In this document: piece by piece, positions 17,627-26,600 of the stretch | Layout of the letters: every line of letters starts with the position of its first letter | How positions within the stretch are numbered: position 1 is the first letter of the stretch | Assembly: GCA_022843825.1 (NCBI GenBank) | Contig: JALHMX010000003.1 | Span: 123,563-187,562, forward strand | Reading direction: 5' to 3' | DNA: 64,000 nucleotides | Source: Pseudobdellovibrionaceae bacterium | GTDB taxonomy: Bacteria > Bdellovibrionota > Bdellovibrionia > Bdellovibrionales > Bdellovibrionaceae | Position numbers and translations under genes: made by a program | The notes under the pieces: model-generated | What the model was told of the DNA's origin: nothing | What the model saw: only the letters and a program-made list of their open reading frames with translations | Database searches by the model: none

Positions 17627-18085
17627 ATGAAAAAATATTGGCTTATGAAAACTGAACCAGATGTTTTCTCGATTGATGATCTAAAAAAAAGCAAAACCAC
17701 CCCTTGGGAAGGCGTTCGCAATTACCAGGCTCGTAACTACATGATGAATGAAATGAATGTTGGCGATGAAGTGCTGTTTTACCACTCAAGTACGGATCCT
17801 TCGGGAATTTTTGGATTGGCCACTGTCAGTAAAAAAGCTTTTCCTGATTTAACCCAATTTAATAAAAAATCTGAATACTATGACCCCAAAGCCACAAAGC
17901 AAAAACCTATTTGGTACTGTGTTGAGGTAAAGTATAAATCAACACTTACCAAGCCACTGACCTTGCACGAAATCAAAGAAATTTCCGCATTAAAAAATAT
18001 GCTGGTGATTAAAAAGGGCCAGCGTCTTTCTATTCAACCGGTGACCGAGGCCGATTATAACACAATCATAAAGTTAACATCATGA
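17627..18085 (+). CDS. EVE domain protein
   Basis: The 152-residue protein is a single EVE domain of the PUA-like superfamily (thymocyte nuclear protein 1 type). It begins YWLMKTEPDVFSIDDL and continues WEGVRNYQARNYM, VLFYHSS and GIFGLATV, all diagnostic. EVE domains bind modified bases in DNA or RNA, and in bacteria they often sit near RNA-modification genes or modification-dependent restriction systems. Here the gene overlaps by 4 nt a tRNA-dihydrouridine synthase, which favours an RNA-related role. There is no nuclease or ATPase neighbour to suggest restriction. The start has almost no leader and no clear Shine-Dalgarno. Confidence 0.9.
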   Translation: MKKYWLMKTEPDVFSIDDLKKSKTTPWEGVRNYQARNYMMNEMNVGDEVLFYHSSTDPSGIFGLATVSKKAFPDLTQFNKKSEYYDPKATKQKPIWYCVEVKYKSTLTKPLTLHEIKEISALKNMLVIKKGQRLSIQPVTEADYNTIIKLTS

Positions 18086-19020
18086 AGTTAAAACTGCATC
18101 TGGCTCCGATGGAAGGGGTCACTGACTTTGTTATGCGTGATTTGCTGACGAAAATTGGTGGCATCGATCATTGCGTGACTGAATTCCTTCGCGTGACGAA
18201 TCAGTTATTACCAGAATCTGTTTTTTATAAAAATTGTCCTGAGCTATTAACTCAATCTAAAACTAAAGCGGGAACTCCGGTTTTCCTTCAACTTCTGGGT
18301 GGCCAAGCCGAACCTTTAGCTGAAAACGCGGCTCGCGCAGCAAGCTTAGGAGTAGCCGGTATAGATCTTAATTTTGGTTGTCCCGCTAAAACAGTCAACC
18401 GCCACGACGGCGGAGCTACATTACTTAAATCATCAGATAGAATTTTTAATATCGTAGCAACAGTTAGAAAAAATGTTCCGCCCAACATTCCAGTCACAGC
18501 TAAAATTAGATTAGGTTTTGATACTCCATCAGTATGTATTGAAAATGCTCAAGCGGCAGAAGCTGGCGGGGCCCAATGGTTGACCGTGCATTGTCGCACC
18601 AAAACCGATGGCTACAAGCCACCGGCGTACTGGGAATGGATTCCAAAAATAAAAGGGCACGTCAAAATTCCCATTGTGGCCAACGGTGAAATCTGGGCCA
18701 TCAGCGACTTCAAGCGATGCTACGAAGTAACAAAATGTGAAGACTATATGATTGGTCGCGGCGCACTTCGCGATCCTTTTTTATTTCAAAATATAAAAGG
18801 CCTAACCCAAAATAAAAATCCGCAAGAGCTTCTGTGTGGCTTCTATGACGCCTGCGTCACATACTCTAGCCCTGAATTCGCAACAGCACGCACGAAGCAG
18901 TGGCTTAATCAACTGCGCATTAACGACGAATCAACTCAAAATATTTTTGATCAAGTAAAAATCCTTAAAAAACCCATTGAGTTTAAACAAAAACTGGAGC
19001 AACTATTATCCCATGGCTAA
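18082..19020 (+). CDS. tRNA-dihydrouridine synthase, DusC-like
   Basis: The 312-residue flavoenzyme reduces a specific uridine of tRNA to dihydrouridine. The FMN/TIM-barrel hallmarks are LAPMEGVTD at the N-terminus, catalytic C100 in FGCPAKTVNRHDGGATLL, VTAKIRLG, VHCRTKTDGY, IVANGEIW and MIGRGAL. The pattern EFLRVTNQLLPESVFYKNCPEL and the GEIW motif resemble E. coli DusC (U16-specific) more than DusA or DusB, so DusC-like specificity is inferred. It overlaps the EVE gene by 4 nt and the glutaredoxin gene by 8 nt, forming a three-gene coupled unit. Confidence 0.92.
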   Translation: MKLKLHLAPMEGVTDFVMRDLLTKIGGIDHCVTEFLRVTNQLLPESVFYKNCPELLTQSKTKAGTPVFLQLLGGQAEPLAENAARAASLGVAGIDLNFGCPAKTVNRHDGGATLLKSSDRIFNIVATVRKNVPPNIPVTAKIRLGFDTPSVCIENAQAAEAGGAQWLTVHCRTKTDGYKPPAYWEWIPKIKGHVKIPIVANGEIWAISDFKRCYEVTKCEDYMIGRGALRDPFLFQNIKGLTQNKNPQELLCGFYDACVTYSSPEFATARTKQWLNQLRINDESTQNIFDQVKILKKPIEFKQKLEQLLSHG

Positions 19021-19264
19021 AGTATTATTAATTAAAAAAAATCCGTGCCCTTACTGTGATCGCGCCAAAACCTTGTTAGACAACAAAGGCATTCAATTTG
19101 AAACGATCGATCTAACAGACAAATGGGATGAGCTGGACCAATGGAAACAAAAAACCGGCTGGAAAACAGTCCCCATCATCTTGATCAACGACAAATTGAT
19201 CGGCGGCTACAATGACCTTCGCGCTTTAGATGACGAAGGCAAACTGGATGAGTTGTTGAAGTAA
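19013..19264 (+). CDS. grxC: Glutaredoxin 3-like dithiol glutaredoxin
   Basis: I chose the ATG at 19013, giving 83 residues, exactly the size of E. coli Grx3; the longer open frame from 18977 lies inside dusC and has no Grx-like sequence. The active site is C12-P-Y-C15 (NPCPYCDRAK). The glutathione-binding motifs TVPIIL (with the cis-Pro) and GGYNDLRALD are present. It reduces protein disulfides and mixed glutathione disulfides in the cytoplasm. The gene overlaps the dusC stop by 8 nt. No glutathione synthesis gene is in the window. Confidence 0.93.
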   Translation: MAKVLLIKKNPCPYCDRAKTLLDNKGIQFETIDLTDKWDELDQWKQKTGWKTVPIILINDKLIGGYNDLRALDDEGKLDELLK

Positions 19265-19265
19265 C

Positions 19266-19571
19266 TTACTTATCGATTTTCACTTCAAGAACTTTTTTGC
19301 ACTTTTCATCCATAGTTACAATCACGTCGTGCTCCTGACCGCCGGCGATAACAGCTACATCAAAACTTTCGTCTTCTGCCTCAGCAGGATAATGTACTTT
19401 AGATTTTAAAGAAAAATCTGTGCCGTAAAATTTCAGTGGTAAAACCGAAAGCACTTTCCTGCTGGCTGCTTTATTAACTCTTCGATCACAATCCACCATT
19501 TTTCCCGTGGGTTTAGCATGACTAAGAAGTGGCATGAAAAGCACTATGATCAAGCAAAAAACTTTTTTCAT
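19266..19571 (-). CDS. Small exported protein of unknown function
   Basis: The ATG at 19571 is preceded by AGGAG and gives 101 residues; the longer frame to 19670 would run into the tRNA gene and is rejected. A signal peptide is clear (KKVFCLIIVLFMPLLSHA, cut near residue 18). The mature domain of about 80 residues has two cysteines, one near its start (VDCDRR) and one near the end (DEKCKK), which could form a disulfide in the periplasm. No family was recognised. It is 38 nt downstream of tRNA-Val on the same strand and may be cotranscribed with it. Confidence 0.75.
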   Translation of the reverse strand: MKKVFCLIIVLFMPLLSHAKPTGKMVDCDRRVNKAASRKVLSVLPLKFYGTDFSLKSKVHYPAEAEDESFDVAVIAGGQEHDVIVTMDEKCKKVLEVKIDK

Positions 19572-19609
19572 TCTAGGACTCCTTATTGATGATGCTTGAG
19601 AGTCTGAAG

Positions 19610-19685
19610 TGGTGCGACCTACAGGACTTGAACCTGTGACACCTTGCATGTCATGCAAGTACTCTACCAACTGAGCTAAGATCGC
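19610..19685 (-). tRNA. tRNA-Val(GAC)
   Basis: The 76-nt minus-strand sequence folds as a cloverleaf. The acceptor stem GCGATCT pairs with AGGTCGC (one G-T pair), followed by A and an encoded CCA. The D-arm is GCTC-AGTTGGTA-GAGT. The anticodon stem CTTGC/GCAAG encloses the loop ATGACAT, giving anticodon GAC. The T-arm is ACAGG-TTCAAGT-CCTGT. GAC reads the valine codons GUC and GUU. A possible -35/-10 pair upstream is too weak to list. Confidence 0.97.
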
Positions 19686-19784
19686 CTATTTAAGTGTCTG
19701 TAAAAATTAGCAATATGTTGATTAATATTCAACTCATTTTAATCAAAAACAGCTTGTCCTTGCCTGTTTTCTGAAGCTTCTGTA

Positions 19785-20465
19785 ATGGTTAACTCTATGG
19801 ATTTTCAGCATTTGCTTCCTTTTGGTATCACTGGGTTAACAGTAGCTGTTTTACATGCGGCAATGCCTACGCATTGGCTGCCTTTTGTACTGGCGGCGAA
19901 AGCTCAGAAGTGGACTTACAAAAAAGTGCTGACCATTCTGTCGATTGCAGGTCTTGGGCATGTTATGACGACGACTTTACTTGGAGCCGCCATCGTGTGG
20001 TTCGGCATAAGAGTCACCGAAAGTTTGGGACAAATTTTTATAGTCGTAGCTTCGTTGTCTATATTTCTATTTGGTCTTTACTACATTGTTCAGTATTTTC
20101 GTGGTCACCGGCATTCTCACTGTCGCCATGACCATCCGCACGTGCACGACTATAATAAAACTGCGAAGGATGGCTGGGCTATACTCAGCTTATTAGCACT
20201 ACTTACGTTTTCACCTTGCGAATCATTTTTACCGGTTTACATGTCCGCGTGGAATACCGGATGGCACGGATTTTTTGTCTTATCTGGAGTTCTAGCCATC
20301 GGCACATTGCTATCAATGATACTGTTTACTTCGATCGCGTTTTTTAGTCTGAAACAAATTCGACTTCAGTTTTTAGAAAACCACGAAAAACTTATTATCG
20401 GAACTATTCTTATCATCCTTTCCTTGATCGTTTTTGCTATGGAATCCACCCATCACCATGGATAA
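19785..20465 (+). CDS. His-rich polytopic membrane protein, possible metal transporter (NicO/RcnA-like)
   Basis: The 226-residue protein has about six membrane segments split by a histidine-rich loop near residue 110 (HRHSHCRHDHPHVHDY) and a His-rich C-terminal tip (STHHHG). The first helices carry HAAMPTHWLPF, similar in spacing to the His/Asp motif of NicO/RcnA nickel-cobalt exporters, and the later SPCE segment resembles family motifs with a Cys. A divalent-metal transport or tolerance role is inferred; it could also belong to the TauE-like families. ATG codons at 19785 and 19797 are possible starts. Its 3' end overlaps arfB by 8 nt, unusual company for a metal transporter. Confidence 0.8.
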   Translation: MVNSMDFQHLLPFGITGLTVAVLHAAMPTHWLPFVLAAKAQKWTYKKVLTILSIAGLGHVMTTTLLGAAIVWFGIRVTESLGQIFIVVASLSIFLFGLYYIVQYFRGHRHSHCRHDHPHVHDYNKTAKDGWAILSLLALLTFSPCESFLPVYMSAWNTGWHGFFVLSGVLAIGTLLSMILFTSIAFFSLKQIRLQFLENHEKLIIGTILIILSLIVFAMESTHHHG

Positions 20466-20877
20466 AAAAGCTTTGGTCCTACAATATCTAAAACCCCATG
20501 AAGTAGAGTATCTATCGACTCGCTCTCAAGGTGCTGGCGGGCAACACGTTAATAAAACAAATTCGTGTATTCAACTTCGCTTTTCTGTTGGTGGATCCGA
20601 TTTTCCCATTGAGCTTAAAGAAAAAATAACGCAAAAACTACAGCATCGTCTTATTCAAGACGACATTATTCAAATCCGCGTAGAAACCGAGCGCGATCAA
20701 AAATCTAATAAGGACACAGCTTACAAAAAGCTGATTGAATTGTTAGCTCAAGCCCTGACAGAGCCTAAAAAAAGAACTAAAACTAAGCCGACTAGATCTT
20801 CAATTAAAAAAAGACTTGAATCTAAAAAGAAACATTCTGATGCTAAAAAGTCTCGCACAGCCAAGTGGGATGAGTAA
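20458..20877 (+). CDS. arfB: ArfB-type peptidyl-tRNA hydrolase (ribosome rescue)
   Basis: The ATG at 20458 gives 139 residues, the length of E. coli ArfB/YaeJ (140). The catalytic GGQ lies in RSQGAGGQHVNKTNS, in the class I release-factor domain. The C-terminal tail is strongly basic (repeated KKRT, KPTR, KKRL, KKKHSD, KKSRTAKW), as required for insertion into the empty mRNA channel of stalled ribosomes. It hydrolyses peptidyl-tRNA without needing a stop codon. A TTG at 20434 would extend the frame by 8 residues but lies inside the previous gene. It overlaps the upstream membrane-protein gene by 8 nt. Confidence 0.94.
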   Translation: MDKKALVLQYLKPHEVEYLSTRSQGAGGQHVNKTNSCIQLRFSVGGSDFPIELKEKITQKLQHRLIQDDIIQIRVETERDQKSNKDTAYKKLIELLAQALTEPKKRTKTKPTRSSIKKRLESKKKHSDAKKSRTAKWDE

Positions 20878-21026
20878 ATAGCCCCGCGCCGTGGAGAATA
20901 AGCCCAATTGAATTGGGGCAAATAGCTGCACTCAGTAAGTCTATGCTGCTTATATTCATCCTTACGCTAGGCCTTGAGCTTGCTATAGATAACGCAAACT
21001 AAACAATTCATAAAAGGAGTATATTT

Positions 21027-21203
21027 ATGGTTAGAGCAGCAATTGGTTTTTTTGTGTTAGCATTATTAGCTTACTTACTAGGTGCCGGCGGCGTAGCAGG
21101 TATATCTATGGAAATTGGGAAGGTGCTTTTAGTGGTTTTCTTAGTTCTAGCCGTACTATCGTTCCTAGGCTCTATGTTCATGGGAAAATCACCCAGAATT
21201 TAG
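21027..21203 (+). CDS. DUF1328 small membrane protein (YtjA-like)
   Basis: This 58-residue frame carries an excellent Shine-Dalgarno (AAAAGGAG, 7 nt upstream) and is followed by an intrinsic terminator. The sequence MVRAAIGFFVLALLAYLLG, then GAGGVAGISMEIGKVLL, then VVFLVLAVLSFLGSM matches DUF1328: two short hydrophobic helices flanking a Gly-rich turn. Members (for example E. coli YtjA) are tiny inner-membrane proteins of unknown function that are often stress-induced. It stands alone as its own transcription unit between arfB and the converging 270-residue protein gene. Confidence 0.9.
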   Translation: MVRAAIGFFVLALLAYLLGAGGVAGISMEIGKVLLVVFLVLAVLSFLGSMFMGKSPRI

Positions 21204-21234
21204 TAAGCTGACTCCATAAAGGTTTTCATTCGCT

Positions 21235-21266
21235 AAGCCTTGAGGATAAAACCTCAGGGCTTTTAT
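21235..21266 (+). terminator. Intrinsic terminator of the DUF1328 gene
   Basis: An 11-bp stem AAGCCTTGAGG pairs with CCTCAGGGCTT (one T-G wobble), with a 6-base loop (ATAAAA), and runs into TTTTATATAT. It lies 31 nt after the stop at 21203. The T-rich tail is on the plus strand only, so it mainly serves the DUF1328 gene and not the converging gene that ends at 21270. Confidence 0.85.
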
Positions 21267-21269
21267 ATA

Positions 21270-22082
21270 TTATGGTTTTGAATCCAACTGTTGAAGGTCT
21301 TTCTCTAACTGCTCAAGCTGACTTTCTATCTGCGTAATCTTGTCATGCTCTGCTTTTTGTTCATTACTTTGCATCTCAAGGGCTACTGACAAAGCCTGAA
21401 TTTTTATAATCATAAAAACAACAATGACGATATACTTTATGACTCTTTGGATATTTTTATAGATTGTAACTTTGTTTTGACCAAATACATTGTAGGCCTC
21501 TTTAAGCTCGTTGATGTGTGGATCAATGCCATCTATAATAATTTTAGCCAGTAACTCGTCAGGTATGGGTTTATCACTTTTGTAGGGCAAATTAACCATG
21601 TATAAAGTCACTAATGCCTTCATGGCCTTAGTCTGCATAATCTGTGTCATTTTAAAATAAACTCGATCCGGCAATTTTTCAGATTTAGGGTAATCCCAAA
21701 AACCTTTTAGTCCTTCTTGCATAAGTGCTTTTTCTGCCCACTTAACTACTTGCCGATCACTATACGTTAAGTTGAGCTCAACATCAGACAAAAGATCCTG
21801 TCTTTTTTTAAGTTTATGTATGAGGGTAAAACTTCTTTCAATTTTTTTATCGAAGCTTTCTTGCGTCAGCATTTGGTCTGGTTTATTCCAAATGCGCTGA
21901 AGCTTCCACCAAAGATACCGATCCCAAAGACTGCGAGTTTTTTTCAATCCCTGATTTTCAGCATACTGTACTATAGTATTTGCGTCGTAATCAAATATTG
22001 CCTGACAAGTTCGTGGACTTGCCCAAGCTGACTGCGCAAAAATTGTAAAGGCCAAAAAAAGACTCGTCAATCTTAAGGCCAT
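21270..22082 (-). CDS. Exported/membrane protein with C-terminal coiled coil, unknown function
   Basis: The 270-residue protein begins with a signal peptide (LTSLFLAFTIFAQSAWA, cut near 22). A mainly alpha-helical domain with many Trp and Tyr residues follows (YLWWKLQRIWNKPDQ). One membrane segment lies near the C-terminus (about 210-230: IVIVVFMIIKIQALSVALEM), then a short Glu/Gln/Leu heptad coiled coil (QLEQLEKDLQQLD). The order suggests a periplasmic helical domain tethered to the inner membrane with a cytoplasmic coiled-coil tail. No family was recognised. It is 2 nt downstream of lipB and is the last gene of the long minus-strand set that begins at miaB. Confidence 0.8.
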   Translation of the reverse strand: MALRLTSLFLAFTIFAQSAWASPRTCQAIFDYDANTIVQYAENQGLKKTRSLWDRYLWWKLQRIWNKPDQMLTQESFDKKIERSFTLIHKLKKRQDLLSDVELNLTYSDRQVVKWAEKALMQEGLKGFWDYPKSEKLPDRVYFKMTQIMQTKAMKALVTLYMVNLPYKSDKPIPDELLAKIIIDGIDPHINELKEAYNVFGQNKVTIYKNIQRVIKYIVIVVFMIIKIQALSVALEMQSNEQKAEHDKITQIESQLEQLEKDLQQLDSKP

Positions 22083-22084
22083 AA

Positions 22085-22699
22085 CTAAGTATCTTTACTT
22101 TTCCAGTTTTCTATCCATGCATCAAAAAATATTTCTAAGTTAACATCAAAACGATAATTACTAAGACGGTCCATAGCCATTTCTTGAACTCCGCATGATA
22201 CAATGCTTTGAAAAAGGTGCAGATCATTTGAAATATTAATGCTGATGCCATGTTGACTGATACCTTCTTTGATCTCCAAACCACAAAAAGCAATTTTCCC
22301 ATTATTAGTATACAATCCAATTCGCTGATCATCTATAAAAGTTTTTATGTCAAAATCTTCGAAAGTTTTCTGAGTAACTAATAATAAATATTCAACGAAT
22401 TTCTTAACTCCAACTTTAATTTGGCGCAAATTCACAATAGGGTAAATAACAAGTTGGCCCTCAGAATGAATTGTAACAAGTCCTCCTCGAGTCGTACGCA
22501 CTACAGGCAACGTTAAAGAATTAATGGGAAGCTCGGCACGACGACCCAATGTTATAACGGCCGGATGCTCTAAGCCCATAACACTTTGTTGATTTTTAAA
22601 CTTAGCGGCCTTCCATAGATTTCTTTGAATCTGAAAAGCAGATTCAAAATCCATTTTCCCTAAGAAAGCACATTCTTCTCTATTGATAAACTTCAACAC
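22085..22699 (-). CDS. lipB: LipB-type octanoyl-[acyl carrier protein]:protein octanoyltransferase
   Basis: The enzyme transfers octanoate from ACP to lipoyl domains, the first step of lipoate assembly. Visible family motifs are GLEHPAVITLGRR, RGGLVTIHSEGQLVIYP (usually HGPGQ; here HSEGQ), the catalytic Lys in GKIAFCGLEI, QHGISINISNDL, and the catalytic Cys in SCGVQE. The open frame reaches 22759, overlapping the upstream lipoprotein gene by 80 nt. The LipB fold starts at about FINREECAFLG, so the GTG at 22699 (or TTG at 22696) is more likely. That gives about 204 residues and a 20-nt overlap. LipA was not found in the window. Confidence 0.87.
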   Translation of the reverse strand: MLKFINREECAFLGKMDFESAFQIQRNLWKAAKFKNQQSVMGLEHPAVITLGRRAELPINSLTLPVVRTTRGGLVTIHSEGQLVIYPIVNLRQIKVGVKKFVEYLLLVTQKTFEDFDIKTFIDDQRIGLYTNNGKIAFCGLEIKEGISQHGISINISNDLHLFQSIVSCGVQEMAMDRLSNYRFDVNLEIFFDAWIENWKSKDT

Positions 22700-23621
22700 G
22701 ATCGCTCTCTTTAAAATTAGCTCCTGAGTGAACAACTGCAACCGCTGCATCTTGTCCAAAGTAGCTAACGATCTCTAGAGTTCCTTTGCTGCGACCACGA
22801 ATACGTCCTAAGTGGTAACCGATTTCAGGATCATAAATTTCCGATCCATCTTCCACTACCTTTAAAATATCCCCTATTTGTACTCCGGATATTTTTCCAA
22901 CATTTAAATAAATTTTTTCTCCGCGAATAGCTGCAATACGACCTTCCCACTGAATATCGATTAATGCCTCTTGAATCTGCGGGATAAAATCAAGGAATGC
23001 ATCTTTAATTAAAATTTTTAACAGCTCCGGATTGCTAGAAAAAAATTTGTCCCGTGCAACACGCTCAACGACGCGAGTATTATTTTCTTCTACTGTTATT
23101 GTTTTAACAGTATTAAAAACTTCGTTCTCCGTGCGTACGTTCATTATGCGCATGCGAACCACAACTTCGTATATAGTTTTAATATTTCTTAATATTCCCA
23201 CTTGATCAGCCGAGTTTTTAAGTCGCACATCAATTATTTGGCCTTCTATAACTGTTGAAAATCCTTGCTTCTGTGAGTCCTGTGAAATTTGTTTTAAATC
23301 ATATTCGTTGTTTTTTATGTACTGAGCCACCGGTTTTTTAAGCTGTACGAAGTCCACAGACTGTACACTGCTTAACTTTACTAATTCATCAATAAAAGCC
23401 TGCCGAGCTAAATCGCGCACCTCTGAAGATCGAGCCACTTGGTTTTTGTCTAAGAAAGGAAGAACCATAACTCGCTTTTTAAGTTCATTATCGGGTTTAA
23501 CACGATAGTCTACATCTTGAATATGCTTTTTAACATCAGTTGGGGCGCCATCATATTTAGCGGCAATACCACAGCCTACTAAAAAGTAAGTCAAAGCAAT
23601 TAAATACAATCTCATAGTCAT
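22680..23621 (-). CDS. Lipoprotein with FlgT C-terminal-like domain
   Basis: The 313-residue protein has a lipobox LVGC with the lipidated C17, and AGGGAA precedes the ATG at 23621. An N-terminal domain (about 45-210) resembles the nucleotide-binding-like fold seen in FlgT/CsgG-type outer-membrane lipoproteins (VMVLPFLD, ARQAFIDELVKL, VIEGQIIDVRLK). The C-terminal 85 residues (GRIAAIRGEKIYLNVGK, SGVQIGDILKVVE, GTLEIVSYFGQD) match the FlgT-C small beta-barrel pattern. FlgT belongs to the flagellar H-ring of Vibrio, but no flagellar gene is nearby and the neighbours are dnaE and lipB. Its role is uncertain. A structural lipoprotein at the outer membrane is inferred. Confidence 0.82.
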   Translation of the reverse strand: MTMRLYLIALTYFLVGCGIAAKYDGAPTDVKKHIQDVDYRVKPDNELKKRVMVLPFLDKNQVARSSEVRDLARQAFIDELVKLSSVQSVDFVQLKKPVAQYIKNNEYDLKQISQDSQKQGFSTVIEGQIIDVRLKNSADQVGILRNIKTIYEVVVRMRIMNVRTENEVFNTVKTITVEENNTRVVERVARDKFFSSNPELLKILIKDAFLDFIPQIQEALIDIQWEGRIAAIRGEKIYLNVGKISGVQIGDILKVVEDGSEIYDPEIGYHLGRIRGRSKGTLEIVSYFGQDAAVAVVHSGANFKESDRVEVYQ

Positions 23622-23676
23622 AATTTCCCTATTAAATTAAGCTTATCATTCCCTAAATAAAACTCAAAATAAAACT

Positions 23677-26600
23677 CTATATTTCTATAAAATCAGTACG
23701 GCCAAAAAGTTGACGTGCCTCTTCGAAAAAGGAATCTGAAATTTCCACGCTTTGAGTTACTTCTGGCATTAATTCAACAAGACGATTGTCTATATTAAAT
23801 AACAGCTTTACCTCTGTAGAGCCCTTAAAATCCGACATTAATGAGTGAAGCTGTGGATACTGGTCTTCCTTTAAAAGATCTAATCGAAAAGTAATGCGCT
23901 TGGTTTTTTTCAAAATATCGTCAAATGGTGCTATATTATCTACAATAATTTTTACTGCGCCTTCATTAACTTCTAATCCTCCGCCAATTAAAAGCGGACG
24001 ATCATCTTTTAAATAGTGTCCACACTTACTAAACACATCAGGAAAGATAACTAACTCTGCTGTGCCCGAAAGATCTTCAACTTTAGCAAAAGCCATACGA
24101 GTACCCTTTTTAGTAATCATTTCTTTCGACTCTATAATTAATCCGGTTATGATCACTCGCTTTTTGTTTTTATCCGCAAATCGGCCATAAGATTTTTCGG
24201 CGTTCTTATCCACTGGGGGTAAAAGAATTTTACTTAAATCATCGATTGAATTAGAAGCCCAAATTTTTGCTAAATTTTCAAATCCCTTCATTGGATGATC
24301 CGAAAGATAAAATCCGATGACTTCTTTTTCATTGGCTAACGACTGTGATCTTGTCCAAATTTTTACTTCAGGCAATTTTATTTCTTCTTTATTATCAGCT
24401 AAGTCAAAAAGTGATACTTGGCCCGTCGCTTTATCTTTTTGAGTTTCCAACGCCCGGTCTAGAAACTGATGATAACCACTCATAAGCTGAGCTCGGTGAT
24501 AACCAAAATCATCTAAAGCGCCTGCTTTGATCATAGATTCAATTACTTTTTTATTAACCCTGCGTAAATCCACATGATCAAAAAAATCTTGGATTGAAGA
24601 AAACTTTTTTTCTGGTCGGTTCTCACGGGCCTCTATAATGGCCTCAACAGCGGCTCCGCCTACACCTTTTATTCCACCCAATCCAAAATAAATTTCTTCT
24701 CCTTTAACGGAAAATAGATATTCAGAAAAATTAATATGCGGTGCGCGCACGACTAATCCGCGCTTCTGTGCATCTTTGACATATTTTACCACTTTATCCG
24801 TATCCGCTAGTTCGGTAGAAAGTAACGCAGCAAAAAATTCCGCAGGATAGTAATGTTTAATCCAAGCTGTTTGCGCTGTTATTACTGAATAGGCCGCCGC
24901 ATGGGATTTATTAAATCCATAGTCAGCGAATTTCATCATTAAATCAAAAAGCTCATTTGCTTTATTTTTATCGTGACCGCGATCAGCAGCCCCTTGCATA
25001 AAACGCTGACGTTGATGATCCATTTCTGATTTGATTTTTTTACCCATTGCCCGACGAAGCATATCGGCTTCACCTAGATTATAGCCGGCAATTAAAGCAG
25101 CTATCCCCATAACTTGCTCTTGGTAAACCATAATCCCGTAAGTTTCGCGCAAAACTTCTTCTGTCTCTGGTAATATATATTCGACGGGGGTTTCGCCATT
25201 TTTACGTTTAGTAAATTCGGGTATATTAGCCATTGGACCGGGTCGATATAGCGAAGTAATTGCCGTTACATCTCCAAAGCCCGATGGCTTAATTTTTCGA
25301 GTGGCGTCAGTAATTCCTTCGCCTTCAAACTGGAAAACTCCTGCGGTGTCACCGCGAGAAAGTAATTCGTATATTTTAGGATCATCGATAGGAATATTTT
25401 TTTCTAAAACAGTTACTCCGCGATTTTGGCGCACCAGCTTTAAAGCATGACGAATATGAGTTAAAGTTTTAAGCCCCAAGAAGTCGAACTTAATTAATCC
25501 AATCTTTTCAGCATGCTTCATGTCGTATTGTACGACATTCTCATCCGCTGCGCCCTTATACATAGGCGCATGCTGAGTTAAGTTTCCATCGGCAATAATT
25601 ACTCCAGCGGCATGTATTCCTGCATGACGAACCAGTCCCTCTACCTTTAAAGCTAAATCAATTAAAGTGGCTACGGTAGGATTCATGTCCATAGCCTCTT
25701 GAATGCGAGGTTCCATTTCGATAGCTTCCTTTAAACTAATTCCCAACTTATCAGGAATTAATTTACTAACCAGATCGACTTCGGGAAAAGTCATTCCTAA
25801 AACACGTCCCACATCTTTTAACGCAGCCCGTGTTTGCAGTTTACCGTAAGTTATGATTTGTGAAACAGATTCGCGTCCATATTTTTCGGTAACGTATTGA
25901 ATAACTTCTTGGCGACGATCTTGGCAAAAATCGATATCAAAATCCGGCATCGATACCCGTTCAGGATTTAGAAATCGCTCGAAAAGCAAAAAGTTAGGTA
26001 GTGGATCCAAATCAGTAATTAAAAGACTGTACGCGACCAGTGATCCCGCCCCTGAACCTCGACCAGGTCCAACAGGAATATCATGATTTTTGGCCCAGTT
26101 AATAAAGTCCTGGACAATTAAGAAGTAACCATTAAATCCCATCCGATCAATCACGCCCAGCTCATAATCTAATCGCTTTTGATACTCTTGTTTTTTTTCT
26201 TCCGAAACTTCTAGTCCCATGGTCTTAGAGTGTTCAAAACGAGAGGCAAGTCCTTTTTCTGATTTATATCTGAGCTCTTCTTTAACAGTTCGACCCTCTG
26301 TAGTAGGGAATGTTGGCAAATGATAAATGGCTTTACCTTGATCATCTTTTAAATTGAACTTTACGTTACATCGATCTGCTATTTCTAATGATCGAGAAAC
26401 TGCTTCAGGATTGTCAGAAAAAAGCTTATGCATTTGATCGGGGGATTTAAAATAAAACTCAGAGCTACCTAGTTTAAAACGATGCTCATCCGCTAAGGTT
26501 TTGTTGGTCCCTATACAAACCAAAACTTCTTGAGCAATTTGGTCCTCAGGCTCTAAATAATGAACATCATTAGTCGCTACCATCGGCACTTGGCAAATGA

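Noticed and set aside
19572..19670. N-terminal extension of the small exported protein
   Set aside because: The extension translates the tRNA-Val gene. A signal peptide with AGGAG upstream starts at 19571.
20902..20919. Hairpin GCCCAAT-TGA-ATTGGGGC after arfB
   Set aside because: Short stem with one unpaired G and no T-run on either side; not a convincing terminator.
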